From Sphingobacteriaceae bacterium (lineage in GTDB: Bacteria > Bacteroidota > Bacteroidia > Sphingobacteriales > Sphingobacteriaceae), in contig JAGIAD010000029.1 of assembly GCA_017745075.1 (NCBI GenBank), positions 806,001 through 870,000 of the forward strand: a DNA stretch of 64,000 nt, written 5' to 3'. Shown here piece by piece: positions 23,976-33,085 of the stretch. How positions within the stretch are numbered: the first letter of the stretch is position 1; each line of letters starts with the position of its first letter. A program made the position numbers and the translations under genes. The notes below the pieces were generated by a model. It did not search any database. It was given only the letters and a program-made list of their open reading frames with translations, and had not been told where the DNA came from.

Positions 23976-26477
23976 ATGAAAAACAAGTTCCGTTTAATAA
24001 TTGCTTTGCTCAGTATTTCGTGGTTTCAGATCTCATTTATCAGCGAAAAAAGAAAGCCTGAACAGAGCTGGATCAGGATCAATCAGCTGGGATACCCTAC
24101 CAATGCCATAAAAGTAGCGGTGTGGGTCAGTAAAACCGATGAAACACCTGCAAGCTTCGAGATTATAGAAAAAGAATCCGGTAACATTGTTTATACCTCA
24201 ACCCGCATTAAGCGTTTTGGCAGTTACGGCCCCTTTAGGCAAACCGCCCGCTTAAACTTCAGCGATTTTAAAAAACGGGGGAATTTTTATATCAGGGCAA
24301 ATGGTATTACATCCCCCCTTGTACTTATTAATGACGAAGTGTATAAAGGCGCAGCCGATTTTTGCCTGCAATACATGCGACAACAAAGGAGCGGTTTTAA
24401 CCCGTACCTAAAAGATAGCTGCCATACCCACGATGGCTTTGTGTTATATGGTACAAAAGCAGGTATTAAAGACAGTACACATTTTAATGCTACAGGCGGT
24501 TGGCATGATGCAAGCGATTACCTGCAATACTCGACCACTACTGCCAATGCCACCTACCATTTATTAATGGCCTACCGCGATTTTCCGCAGGTTTTCGGCG
24601 ACAAACAACAGACAAATGGCCTGGATGGAAAAAATGGCAGGGCCGATATCCTGGATGAAGCAAAATGGGGTTTAGACTGGCTGCTGAAAATGCATCCTAA
24701 GAAAAATATCATGTTTAACCAATTGGCCGACGACCGCGACCACATTAGCATGCGGATACCAAAAGAAGACAATCAGTACGGTAAAGGATTTGAACGTCCG
24801 CTTTATTTTATTACCGGAGAACCACAGCAACGTGGCAAATTTATGAACAACACCACCGGAACCAGTTCTACCGCAGCTAAATTTACGAGTGCTTTTAACC
24901 TGGGGGCGGCTCTGTTTAAACCAGTAGACGCTAATTATGCTCAATTACTTGTTAAAAAGGCCAAAACGGCTTATCTCTTTGCCATGCAAAAGCCAGGAGT
25001 AACGCAAACTGCATCAGTAAAATCGCCATACATTTATGCAGAAGATAATTGGGTAGATGATATGGAACTGGCCGAAGCATCGTTCAATTTTCCGGGCAAA
25101 AAGGTTCGACGAAAGAGAGTAGATAAGGCATTACAATATGCGGAGCAAGAAAGCATTACCCCGTGGATGCAAAAAGATACGGCGGCACATTATCAATATT
25201 ATCCTTTTATCAATTTTGGGCATTACGAAGTTGCCAAACAAGAAAAGGGAAAAACAGCTGTGAACTATTATAAACAAGGGATCGAAGAGGTATGGAACAG
25301 AGCAAAGAAAAATGCTTTTTATCGCGGCGTCCCATTTATCTGGTGCAGCAATAATTTAACGGTAGCTTTTGCCATGCAATGCAATTGGTATGCTAGTTTA
25401 AGCGGCGATAAAACCTATGTGGAGCTGGAGCAGGCTAATTTCGACTGGCTTTTTGGCTGTAATCCATGGGGCACAAGCATGGTTTACGGATTACCAGAAT
25501 GGGGCGATACACCAATAGATCCACATTCGGCTTTTACCCATTTGAAAGGTTACCCGATTAATGGAGGCTTGGTTGATGGGCCTGTGTACACCAGCATTTA
25601 TAAAGCTTTGATTGGTATTAAGCTCAATGAAGCAGATGAATATGCTGATTTTCAAAGCGACCTGGCTGTTTATCATGACGATTATGGCGACTATAGCACC
25701 AATGAACCAACCATGGACGGGACAGCATCGCTCATTTATTTACTGGCAGCTAAAGAGGCCCAGGCCAAAACCTCAACTGATCATCGAACCTTTTACCTGG
25801 GCGCCAATATCCGAAGAGATTCTACCCAAAAGAAAATTTACCTGGTTTTTACGGGTGATGAATTTGGAGATGGAGGCGAAAAAATAAGTAAGGTGCTGGA
25901 AAGTGAACAGATTAAAGCATCCTTTTTTCTCACCGGAAACTTTTACAGGAACCCAAATTTTAATGGATTGATCAAAAAACTTAAAAGTAAGGGGCATTAC
26001 CTAGGCCCTCACTCCGATCAGCATTTATTATACTGCGACTGGACCAACCGGGATAGTCTTTTGCTTACCAAAGCGCAGTTCGAAAAAGACCTTAACGATA
26101 ACTACAATGCAATGGCAGCCTTTGGAATTAAGAAGGCAGAGGCGAAATATTTCCTTCCCCCCTATGAGTGGTACAATGAAACCATTGCCAATTGGAGCAA
26201 AGAGCAAGGTTTGGAGCTCATCAACTTTACGCCGGGTACAAGATCAAACGCTGATTATACCTACCCTGAAATGGGCAGAAGCTACAGATCGAGCGATGAA
26301 ATTTTTAAATCGATTATCTCCCTTAATGAAAAAAGGCCAAATGGTTTAAATGGCTTTATCTTACTGTTGCATATCGGAACAGATGCGAGAAGAGCCGATA
26401 AGTTTTATAACCGCCTGGCAGAATTGGTTACCTATTTAAAAAGTGCGGGTTATAAATTGGACAGAATTGATAATTAA
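23976..26477 (+). CDS. GH9 glycoside hydrolase fused to a polysaccharide deacetylase-like domain
   Basis: An 833-aa secreted enzyme. After a signal or anchor sequence come an Ig-like N-terminal domain (about 30-118, IRINQLGYPTNAIKVAV), a GH9 (alpha/alpha)6 domain (about 120-590) and a NodB-like C-terminal domain (about 605-833). GH9 catalytic aspartates are in GGWHDASDY (Asp178, Asp181) and the acid is Glu577 in STNEPTMDGTASLIYLLA. The deacetylase part has FTGDEFGDGG (Asp628) instead of the usual TFDDG and retains the HSxxH metal motif (His679, His683). The pairing suggests breakdown of an acetylated or amino-sugar polymer, for example a chitin-derived one; this is inference, as a cellulase role fits GH9 equally well. 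Confidence 0.88.
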   Translation: MKNKFRLIIALLSISWFQISFISEKRKPEQSWIRINQLGYPTNAIKVAVWVSKTDETPASFEIIEKESGNIVYTSTRIKRFGSYGPFRQTARLNFSDFKKRGNFYIRANGITSPLVLINDEVYKGAADFCLQYMRQQRSGFNPYLKDSCHTHDGFVLYGTKAGIKDSTHFNATGGWHDASDYLQYSTTTANATYHLLMAYRDFPQVFGDKQQTNGLDGKNGRADILDEAKWGLDWLLKMHPKKNIMFNQLADDRDHISMRIPKEDNQYGKGFERPLYFITGEPQQRGKFMNNTTGTSSTAAKFTSAFNLGAALFKPVDANYAQLLVKKAKTAYLFAMQKPGVTQTASVKSPYIYAEDNWVDDMELAEASFNFPGKKVRRKRVDKALQYAEQESITPWMQKDTAAHYQYYPFINFGHYEVAKQEKGKTAVNYYKQGIEEVWNRAKKNAFYRGVPFIWCSNNLTVAFAMQCNWYASLSGDKTYVELEQANFDWLFGCNPWGTSMVYGLPEWGDTPIDPHSAFTHLKGYPINGGLVDGPVYTSIYKALIGIKLNEADEYADFQSDLAVYHDDYGDYSTNEPTMDGTASLIYLLAAKEAQAKTSTDHRTFYLGANIRRDSTQKKIYLVFTGDEFGDGGEKISKVLESEQIKASFFLTGNFYRNPNFNGLIKKLKSKGHYLGPHSDQHLLYCDWTNRDSLLLTKAQFEKDLNDNYNAMAAFGIKKAEAKYFLPPYEWYNETIANWSKEQGLELINFTPGTRSNADYTYPEMGRSYRSSDEIFKSIISLNEKRPNGLNGFILLLHIGTDARRADKFYNRLAELVTYLKSAGYKLDRIDN

Positions 26478-26522
26478 TTGGATTATTGGGGCAATTGGCA
26501 AATTAAAATTTAAAATAAATAT

Positions 26523-26530
26523 TAACTTTG
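26523..26530 (+). promoter_or_regulatory. Candidate -7 element (TAACTTTG)
   Basis: An exact TAnnTTTG match 19 bases before the ATG of the small membrane protein gene; the -33 TTG is not at standard spacing. Confidence 0.45.
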
Positions 26531-26549
26531 CCTCCAAATAATAAAAAAC

Positions 26550-26735
26550 ATGAGTGTACAAGAGAACAGCAGCAATAATTTCAACTGGTTATATTATGCT
26601 TTAGGCTTATTCTTCGGAGTTTTAACCGGGGCCATCATTACGCAAAACTATATTTTCGCTTTATTAGGCGGTGTTTTGGGTTTGCTAAGTGCTGGTTTAT
26701 TTTTAAACGCTATTGTAAAAGGAAGAAAATACTAG
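26550..26735 (+). CDS. Small two-span membrane protein of unknown function
   Basis: A 61-aa protein with a polar N-terminus (SVQENSSNNFN), two hydrophobic segments (YYALGLFFGVLTGAIIT and YIFALLGGVLGLLSAGLFLNAIV) joined by a short NQN turn, and a basic tail (KGRKY). This is a plausible inner-membrane hairpin with both ends in the cytoplasm. It has a promoter-like element and sits alone between GH9 and DUF2911 genes. I do not recognise a family. Confidence 0.7.
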   Translation: MSVQENSSNNFNWLYYALGLFFGVLTGAIITQNYIFALLGGVLGLLSAGLFLNAIVKGRKY

Positions 26736-26845
26736 TTTCTTTTAGCTTTACCCATTAATTCCATAGCAGATAAGATATTATGGTTCCTGCCGAAGATAGG
26801 CCAGAATCGTAGTTAAGCATTGCCACAGAAAACAAAAACCTATAA

Positions 26846-27421
26846 ATGAAAAATATCTTCATTGTTGTTTTCGCTCTTTTATGCTTTGGTGCGAAGGCAC
26901 AACAGCCCGATGCTGCCGAAGTAAAATTTCCTGCTGCCGACCCAAGTCCGGCAGATATTGTGTATTTCCCGCTTAATGCCCCCAAGGTTAAAGCAGGAGA
27001 CCTGACAAAACCGATTATAAAAATTATTTATTCCCGTCCACAGAAAAAAGGACGCGATATTTTCGGCGTGCTGGAGCAATATGGAACAGTTTGGCGTTTT
27101 GGCGCCAACGAAAGCACAGAAGTGCATTTCTTTAAAAAGGTAAATATTGGCGGCAAAAAAATTAAAGCAGGTACTTATAGCCTGTTTGCCATCCCGAATA
27201 AGGATACCTGGACGATTATTGTAAACAGCGAAACTGATAAATGGGGAGCCTTTACCTATAACCAGGCAAAAGATATTGTAAGGGTAAATGTTCCGGTAAA
27301 AACGCTGGCTAAACCGATAGAATATTTTTCGCTAACCTTTACACCGCTTAATGATGGTGCAAACCTGGTAATCGGCTGGGATAAAACACAGGTAGAATTA
27401 CCAGTTAGTTTTAAAAACTAA
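26846..27421 (+). CDS. DUF2911 domain-containing secreted protein
   Basis: A 191-aa exported protein: signal peptide (MKNIFIVVFALLCFGAKAQQ), then the DUF2911 core with IIKIIYSRPQKKGRDIFG, YGTVWRFGANESTEVHFFKKVNIGGKKIKAGTYSLFAIPN and WTIIVNSETDKWGAFTYN. The family is abundant in Bacteroidota and has no assigned activity. It is followed by a bidirectional terminator shared with the convergent NTF2-like gene. Confidence 0.92.
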   Translation: MKNIFIVVFALLCFGAKAQQPDAAEVKFPAADPSPADIVYFPLNAPKVKAGDLTKPIIKIIYSRPQKKGRDIFGVLEQYGTVWRFGANESTEVHFFKKVNIGGKKIKAGTYSLFAIPNKDTWTIIVNSETDKWGAFTYNQAKDIVRVNVPVKTLAKPIEYFSLTFTPLNDGANLVIGWDKTQVELPVSFKN

Positions 27422-27437
27422 AACGATATAAAAATAT

Positions 27438-27468
27438 AAAGTCCCGGCCAAAACCGGGACTTTTGTTT
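27438..27468. terminator. Bidirectional terminator between convergent genes
   Basis: AAAGTCCCGG (27438-27447) and CCGGGACTTT (27454-27463) form a ten-pair stem with flanking T-runs on both strands, between the ends of the DUF2911 gene and the NTF2-like gene. Confidence 0.87.
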
Positions 27469-27938
27469 TAACGGGCATTTGAAACCAGTTTTTTAGCTCC
27501 GCTTTCGTTTGAAAGAAATACCTTGTAAACATTGGTGATCTTCCAGTCGCCATCATTATTTTTTTCGATAACCACAAAGTTCTGCTGTGCGCCATCAAAC
27601 AATTCGTAATTAATATCTACACGTGCAATTACCAGCGCATCCGTTTCAGATATAACGGTAGAACTGATGTTACAATCGCGCTGTATTACACCCTCGTTCT
27701 TTTTCAGTTGGTTCAGTATCTCACTTGCTTTATGTTTAACTACCCTTACATCTCTGTTTGAGGTAAAAACGGCATCTTCGCTTAAAACGGCTTTTAATTT
27801 CTTGTAATCAGAATTTATATAACTATCCATATAATAATTGATCACTGATTTATGGCTAGCTGTTGGTTTTTCTGCTGCCACAACATAATTGGTGATTGTA
27901 ATACCTAGTAATAAAATCACTAAAGCTTTTAGTTTCAT
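27468..27938 (-). CDS. NTF2-like (SnoaL-type) secreted protein
   Basis: A 156-aa exported protein: signal peptide (LKALVILLLGITITNYVVAA), then a cone-shaped NTF2 fold (about 30-145) starting KSVINYYMDSYINSDYKKLKAVLSEDAVFTSNRDV and ending NNDGDWKITNVYKVFLSN. Such proteins are often annotated as nuclear transport factor 2 family; the ligand or activity is unknown. I chose the ATG at 27938 because it places the signal peptide at the N-terminus. Confidence 0.8.
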   Translation of the reverse strand: MKLKALVILLLGITITNYVVAAEKPTASHKSVINYYMDSYINSDYKKLKAVLSEDAVFTSNRDVRVVKHKASEILNQLKKNEGVIQRDCNISSTVISETDALVIARVDINYELFDGAQQNFVVIEKNNDGDWKITNVYKVFLSNESGAKKLVSNAR

Positions 27939-28100
27939 AATTGTCGGTGTTTTTTTATTAAAGTTCGGCGGGATTAGAGAAAAATAATATGCCGATAACA
28001 CCTTAATGATGAGGTAACTAAAAAGTGATGAAACAAATGATGTAATTGCCTTAGTGTTTAATACACAGCTAAAACAATCACATCATCTCCATTTAAGCTA

Positions 28101-29609
28101 TTATGGATTTTGCTGACCGGCTATGCCTGAATTGGCTTCCATCTCGGCCCTCGGGATTAAGAACTGCCATTTAACATCTCCGGCAGGGATAGTTAATGTA
28201 CCCGCAACTGAAGCAGAAACATAGTTGGGAACAACCGTTCTATCAAGCGGCAGGTTTAACCGCTTTAAATCTAGCCACCTATGGCCTTCACCCCAAAGCT
28301 CTATCCTTCTGTTGAAAAGGATTTCATCAACTAAAGCCTGTCCGCTGTTTATTGAAATTACCGCCGCAGGATCCCTCTGCTTAACGAGGTTAAATAATAC
28401 AGTACGGGCTGCGGCTTCACTTACAGGGGTTTTGGCATAGGCTTCGGCCAAAATAAGGTACATTTCGGCCGTACGCATTAATGGGACATCACCCAAAGAT
28501 GGTCCGCCTACTTCTTTAACTGAGAATTTACGGCTCATGTATGGCTGACGGGAAAAGTTTGTTGCAGGTAGCGGGAAATTTGCTGCTGTTGGTGCCGGCT
28601 CCCACATTTTTTTCCTCACATCGGATGCCGATATCTGACCATATAGGGCAGAATTGATCCGTTTTGGATTGGCCCGCATAAAACTGGTATTCGCATTATA
28701 AGCAATCTGTGCAAAATACGACCCAAAGGTATCTCCCTGATCAAGGGTTGGCATAGAAGCCCAGATAAACTCGCTTAAACTGGCATTATTAAATCCGGCC
28801 TGGTAATCAGTAACTGACATTAACGGGTATTGGTTGGCATCTACAATCTCTTTGGCATATTTAATTGCGTTAGGATAATCTTGCATTACCAAAGCGACCC
28901 TTGCCCTAACCCCTTTCGCTACCGCAATCCCGGCATGGCTTTTATTAGAAGCGGTTGCATTAAGCGCGATTGCTGTTTCCAGGTCCTTAACAATAGCAGC
29001 ATAAACGTTTTCTACGCTTTCTCTAGGTTTATTTGTATCAGTAGAAGCTAATAATAGCGGTACGCCTAATTGATTGTTAGGTTTGGCGGCCGCATCATAA
29101 CGTTTGCCGAAAAGTTGTACCAAACCAAAATAAGCGTAGGCTCTTAAAGTAAGTGCTTCAGCTTTAACCGTATTCTTATCCGCAGCAGCACCAGAAGCCT
29201 GATCAATGTTATCGATAATATAATTTACGTTGCCAATAATGCGGTAATATGTGCGGTACATATATTCGAGCATAGTACTGTTATCGGTACGGGGACTGAT
29301 CCACGATCCGCCATCAGAGGTGTACCAATTTGATGACGATATACCCAGATCTTCACCCATAAAATCCATGTAAAGCATAATACCTCCCACCCCTGGTTTA
29401 TTCTGTGCTGATGTAGAAACCACGGTTGTAGTACGCTCGTACATGTATCGGTAAACCCCATTTAGGGCGTTTTTGGCATTTGCAGCGGAAGTAAACAGCG
29501 CGGAATTATCAACCTGATCTGTTGGTTTTGTATCGAGATAATCTTTTTTACAGGCACTAATGCTCAGCATACAAAAACCTGCAAAAAGTAAATATTTTTT
29601 ATAGTTCAT
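28101..29609 (-). CDS. RagB/SusD family nutrient uptake lipoprotein
   Basis: A 502-aa surface lipoprotein. The signal ends in a lipobox-like CMLSISACKKDYLDTKP (acylated Cys in SAC). It has the SusD-like helical TPR region (SALFTSAANAKNALNGVYRYMYE..., KAEALTLRAYAYFGLVQLFGKRY) and the C-terminal RRIELWGEGHRWLDLKRLNLPL, diagnostic of the family. It acts as the lid over the SusC barrel and captures the substrate. The ATG at 29609 follows the SusC stop by 10 bases, so the two are one operon. Confidence 0.95.
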   Translation of the reverse strand: MNYKKYLLFAGFCMLSISACKKDYLDTKPTDQVDNSALFTSAANAKNALNGVYRYMYERTTTVVSTSAQNKPGVGGIMLYMDFMGEDLGISSSNWYTSDGGSWISPRTDNSTMLEYMYRTYYRIIGNVNYIIDNIDQASGAAADKNTVKAEALTLRAYAYFGLVQLFGKRYDAAAKPNNQLGVPLLLASTDTNKPRESVENVYAAIVKDLETAIALNATASNKSHAGIAVAKGVRARVALVMQDYPNAIKYAKEIVDANQYPLMSVTDYQAGFNNASLSEFIWASMPTLDQGDTFGSYFAQIAYNANTSFMRANPKRINSALYGQISASDVRKKMWEPAPTAANFPLPATNFSRQPYMSRKFSVKEVGGPSLGDVPLMRTAEMYLILAEAYAKTPVSEAAARTVLFNLVKQRDPAAVISINSGQALVDEILFNRRIELWGEGHRWLDLKRLNLPLDRTVVPNYVSASVAGTLTIPAGDVKWQFLIPRAEMEANSGIAGQQNP

Positions 29610-29619
29610 GATAGTAATT

Positions 29620-32600
29620 TTAAAGTGAAACATTAACGCCGAAACTGATCATCCTCGAAGGCACGTAATTGGTTGTATTTACACCTGTAAAAGATTCTGT
29701 TGGATCCATCCCTTTGCGTTTAGATATCAAACCTAAGTTTTCGCCTGCAGCAAATACCCTTACATTACTTAATGTTGCCGCTTTTAGCCAGCGCTGTGGC
29801 AAAGTATATGACAGGTTAACGTTACGGAAAGCAATGTACGACGCATCAATCAACCAACGGCTCGATGTTCCGTTAAACTGGCTCGAACGGCCAATATCCA
29901 AACGCGGGATATCAGTAACCTGGCCAGGTGTCATCCACGAATTTAATACATCGGCATGCAATGCAGATCCATAAGTGGTGGCCATTAGCCCCTGGTAGTT
30001 CTGGTCATAGAATTTACCTCCTATCTGATAACTGATCAGGAATGATAAACCAAAGTTTTTATATCTAAATGTATTGGTAACCGATCCATAAAGATCAGGG
30101 ATAGCCGAACCAGAATAATCAGAACGGGCATTATTGATATTGGTGGTAAGCACACGGCCATTTACGGTACGTAAATCAGTTGTTACACCAGCATTAGGTT
30201 CAAAAAGCGCCGAACCATCGGTTGGATCAACACCGGCCCACTGACGAAGATAATAAGCATAAATATCGCGGCCAACCTCAAGCCTTTTGGTACCACTGGT
30301 TACAGTAGGTGTTTCGGCGGGCATTTTGGTTATTTTATTTTTTAACCACGACCAGTTGCTCAATAAATTCCAATTAAAACTATCTGACCTTATAATATCG
30401 CCGCTTAACTGCAAATCGATGCCGGTATTGTACATTGAACCGATGTTACGGCGGATGGATGTGATAGGATCAGACAAAGGCTGTGGCACAGCAAATAATA
30501 AGTTTGATGAACCTCTTTTAAAATACTCTACCTCTCCTTTTAAGCGGTTATTAAATAAACTAAAAGCTACCCCCGTGTTAAAAGTATTTACCGATTCCCA
30601 TTTCAGGTTCGGCGTTGCTGCAGTAGCCAAAAGTAAACCCGGTTCGGTACCATTATTCCAGCCCAATTCGTAAAAGGCCTGATAGTTATAATAAAGGCTA
30701 TTGTGTTCTACCAGGGTTGCATCAATCAAATTATCGTTTCCAACCTCACCATAAGAAGCTTTCAGTCTTAAATCATTAATCCAACGGGTGTTTTTCAGGA
30801 AATCTTCCTTGTTGATTGCCCATGAACCACCTGCAGAAAAAAATGTTCCCCATCTTGATTGTTTTGATAAACGGGAAGTACCATCACGGCGGATAGAAGC
30901 ATCAATAAAGTATTTTTCGAGGTAGTTGTACCCCACTTTACCAAAATACGATTCTATGCGATAAGTGTCTTTATATCCACCTGCATCACTTGGAGTAACA
31001 AAATTCGGAAACTCCGTATTGCCATCTAAAATCTGGCTTTGTTTTGTTGCACTTAACCTGCGCCAGTCATAATCATAGTTTTCATGTCCGGCCAAAGCGC
31101 TTATATTATGGCTACCGAACGATTTATTGTATGATAGCACCTGGTTAAAGGTGTAACTTTGTGTTGGTGTGCTACGCTTTGTTGATGAGCCTCCAACTGT
31201 ACTGCCGTCGCCTACAATTGGGTTTCGGTATTCGCTACTGTAAGAATTGATAAAATCGATGCTGATACTCGGCCTGAAAGTAAAATCCTTTAAAAATTTA
31301 ATTTCTGCGAAGGCCCTGCCGTTTAAAGCAAGTCTGCGGCTGGTTACATCATTCAATAAGGTTTCGTAAATTACATTCCGGCCAGCCGATGCGCCCTGCG
31401 GACGGTTAACAGCACCTGGATGCCCGCCATAATCATACCATTGCTCCCCAGAAGTGGTATAAATAGGGTTGCCGCTGATATCGTAAGCATGTACCGGATA
31501 AATTGGGCCAATGCCCCTTGCAAAATTGAAAACATTTACAAAAGCAGAGGCGTTACCGGTTGAAGCATCCTGCGCCAGGTTCCCATTTGACAAGCTTCCC
31601 GAAAGGTTGGCACCTGTTTTTAACCATGGCCTTATCTGGCTGTTTACATTAATACGGGCGTTAAACCGCTCAAAATCCGTTTTAATTAAATAACCGTTAT
31701 CCTTTAAATAACCCATCGAGAAATAATAATCGGTTTTACCATTGCTGGCGCTCGAGTTAACATTAAGTTCTGTACGTTTTCCTACACGCGAAGCCTGTTT
31801 AAACCAATCGAAGTCGTTATAAAGCAATTGTGCATTAGGATTTAACTTACCATCTACACCAACAATCTGGTTGTTCGGTACATTAAAGGGATTATACACC
31901 AATTGACCTTGTATGGTATTAGAAGCCTGTGTCGCTGCTGCCGACTCGCTCATACCAGTTCCGCTTGAGGGATAAACAAGGCTGTTTTTTAAAGCCTGCC
32001 ACATTAAAGGGTAGTAATCTAATGTGCCAACCCTATTATACTCAGGGATACCCCTTTTGGAAAACCCCTGGCTAAAGCTTGCATTAAAGGTTGGCTCTCC
32101 TGATTTACCTTTTTTGGTGGTAATGATAACCACGCCATTAGCAGCTCGCGACCCATAAAGCGCAGAAGATGAAGCATCTTTCAACAACGAGATGCTTTCG
32201 ATATCACTTGGATTGATATCGCCAAGTTCGCCATCATATACGGATCCATCCAATACAAACAGCGGACTATTCGATGCAGATATAGAACCGAAGCCACGTA
32301 TGCGAATCGCCGAACTGCTACCAGGCTGACCATTTCCAGAAGTGGTTACGACACCAGGTGCAACGCCAGATAAAACATTGGTAATGTTTGTGATGATACG
32401 ATTATCCAATTGCTTAGCGCTCAACGTTGCCACCGAACCCGTAATAGCTTCTTTCTTGCTGGTCCCGTAGGCTACAACGATCACATCCTGCAGGTTTTTA
32501 GACGAGGCTACCAAACGCACGCTGAGTGTTTCGCCGGTTATTCTTACCTCCTGTTCAGTATAACCAACATAGCTAAATATCAAAGTCTGCGCATTGGCAG

Positions 32601-32796
32601 GTACAGAGATTGAAAAGGTTCCCTGTCCTGTAGTTTGTGTTAATTGAGTAGCGCCCTTCACTTTTATTGATACACCAGGCAAGGGTAGCCCATCGTCTGC
32701 ATCAACTACCTTTCCGGTTATTGTTTTATTCTGTGCAAGCACATTAAAATAAGACAAAACCGTTATCATAAAAATCAATAGTAATTTTTGTTTCAT
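29620..32796 (-). CDS. SusC/RagA family TonB-linked outer-membrane protein
   Basis: A 1058-aa outer-membrane importer. After the signal peptide come a CarboxypepD_reg-like domain (about 24-105, GKVVDADDGLPLPGVSIKVKG...), a plug with the family motif VVAYGTSKKEAITGSVATL, and a 22-strand barrel ending ...SRMISFGVNVSL. It works with the SusD protein encoded next. No glycan hydrolase is in the same transcript, so the substrate cannot be read from the operon itself; the closest degradative genes are the phospholipase C and GDPD-GH16 genes 5-9 kb upstream on the same strand. No STN domain is present, so there is no sign of an anti-sigma-factor link. Confidence 0.95.
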   Translation of the reverse strand: MKQKLLLIFMITVLSYFNVLAQNKTITGKVVDADDGLPLPGVSIKVKGATQLTQTTGQGTFSISVPANAQTLIFSYVGYTEQEVRITGETLSVRLVASSKNLQDVIVVAYGTSKKEAITGSVATLSAKQLDNRIITNITNVLSGVAPGVVTTSGNGQPGSSSAIRIRGFGSISASNSPLFVLDGSVYDGELGDINPSDIESISLLKDASSSALYGSRAANGVVIITTKKGKSGEPTFNASFSQGFSKRGIPEYNRVGTLDYYPLMWQALKNSLVYPSSGTGMSESAAATQASNTIQGQLVYNPFNVPNNQIVGVDGKLNPNAQLLYNDFDWFKQASRVGKRTELNVNSSASNGKTDYYFSMGYLKDNGYLIKTDFERFNARINVNSQIRPWLKTGANLSGSLSNGNLAQDASTGNASAFVNVFNFARGIGPIYPVHAYDISGNPIYTTSGEQWYDYGGHPGAVNRPQGASAGRNVIYETLLNDVTSRRLALNGRAFAEIKFLKDFTFRPSISIDFINSYSSEYRNPIVGDGSTVGGSSTKRSTPTQSYTFNQVLSYNKSFGSHNISALAGHENYDYDWRRLSATKQSQILDGNTEFPNFVTPSDAGGYKDTYRIESYFGKVGYNYLEKYFIDASIRRDGTSRLSKQSRWGTFFSAGGSWAINKEDFLKNTRWINDLRLKASYGEVGNDNLIDATLVEHNSLYYNYQAFYELGWNNGTEPGLLLATAATPNLKWESVNTFNTGVAFSLFNNRLKGEVEYFKRGSSNLLFAVPQPLSDPITSIRRNIGSMYNTGIDLQLSGDIIRSDSFNWNLLSNWSWLKNKITKMPAETPTVTSGTKRLEVGRDIYAYYLRQWAGVDPTDGSALFEPNAGVTTDLRTVNGRVLTTNINNARSDYSGSAIPDLYGSVTNTFRYKNFGLSFLISYQIGGKFYDQNYQGLMATTYGSALHADVLNSWMTPGQVTDIPRLDIGRSSQFNGTSSRWLIDASYIAFRNVNLSYTLPQRWLKAATLSNVRVFAAGENLGLISKRKGMDPTESFTGVNTTNYVPSRMISFGVNVSL

Positions 32797-32882
32797 GTTT
32801 TGTAAATAAATAGTTAGTAATTAGTTCGTGCTTTAGTTTTTAGCCCGCTATGCTGAAACCAAATCAATGAACAATTTACAGG

Positions 32883-32924
32883 GTGCGTAAATCTCAAAAT
32901 GTGCGAAAGTCACCATTTTGGTAT
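32883..32924 (-). promoter_or_regulatory. Candidate regulator binding region upstream of susC
   Basis: In the plus-strand reading there is a direct repeat GTGCGTAAA / GTGCGAAAG (starts 32883 and 32901, 18 bases apart) followed by CACC-ATTTT-GGT. It lies about 90-130 bases before the susC ATG, a typical distance for an activator site. The neighbouring AraC or response regulator could be the partner; this is inference. Confidence 0.35.
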
Positions 32925-32942
32925 AGGGAGGCTTTAAAATGC

Positions 32943-32978
32943 AAAAAGCAAACCCCAATCCTGGCAGTTTGCTTTTTT
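32943..32978 (-). terminator. Terminator after the AraC gene
   Basis: AAAAAGCAAAC (32943-32953) pairs with GTTTGCTTTTT (32967-32977). On the minus strand the stem ends in TTTTTGC, about 105 bases after the AraC stop. Confidence 0.7.
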
Positions 32979-33085
32979 AATCATTATTAACCTAAACAGG
33001 AAAAAACTTCTACAAATTGTCCTGCAAGAGCTTCAAAAATAATTCTATCCTCATATAGAAAATATGCAGAAATCACTATTTATAT

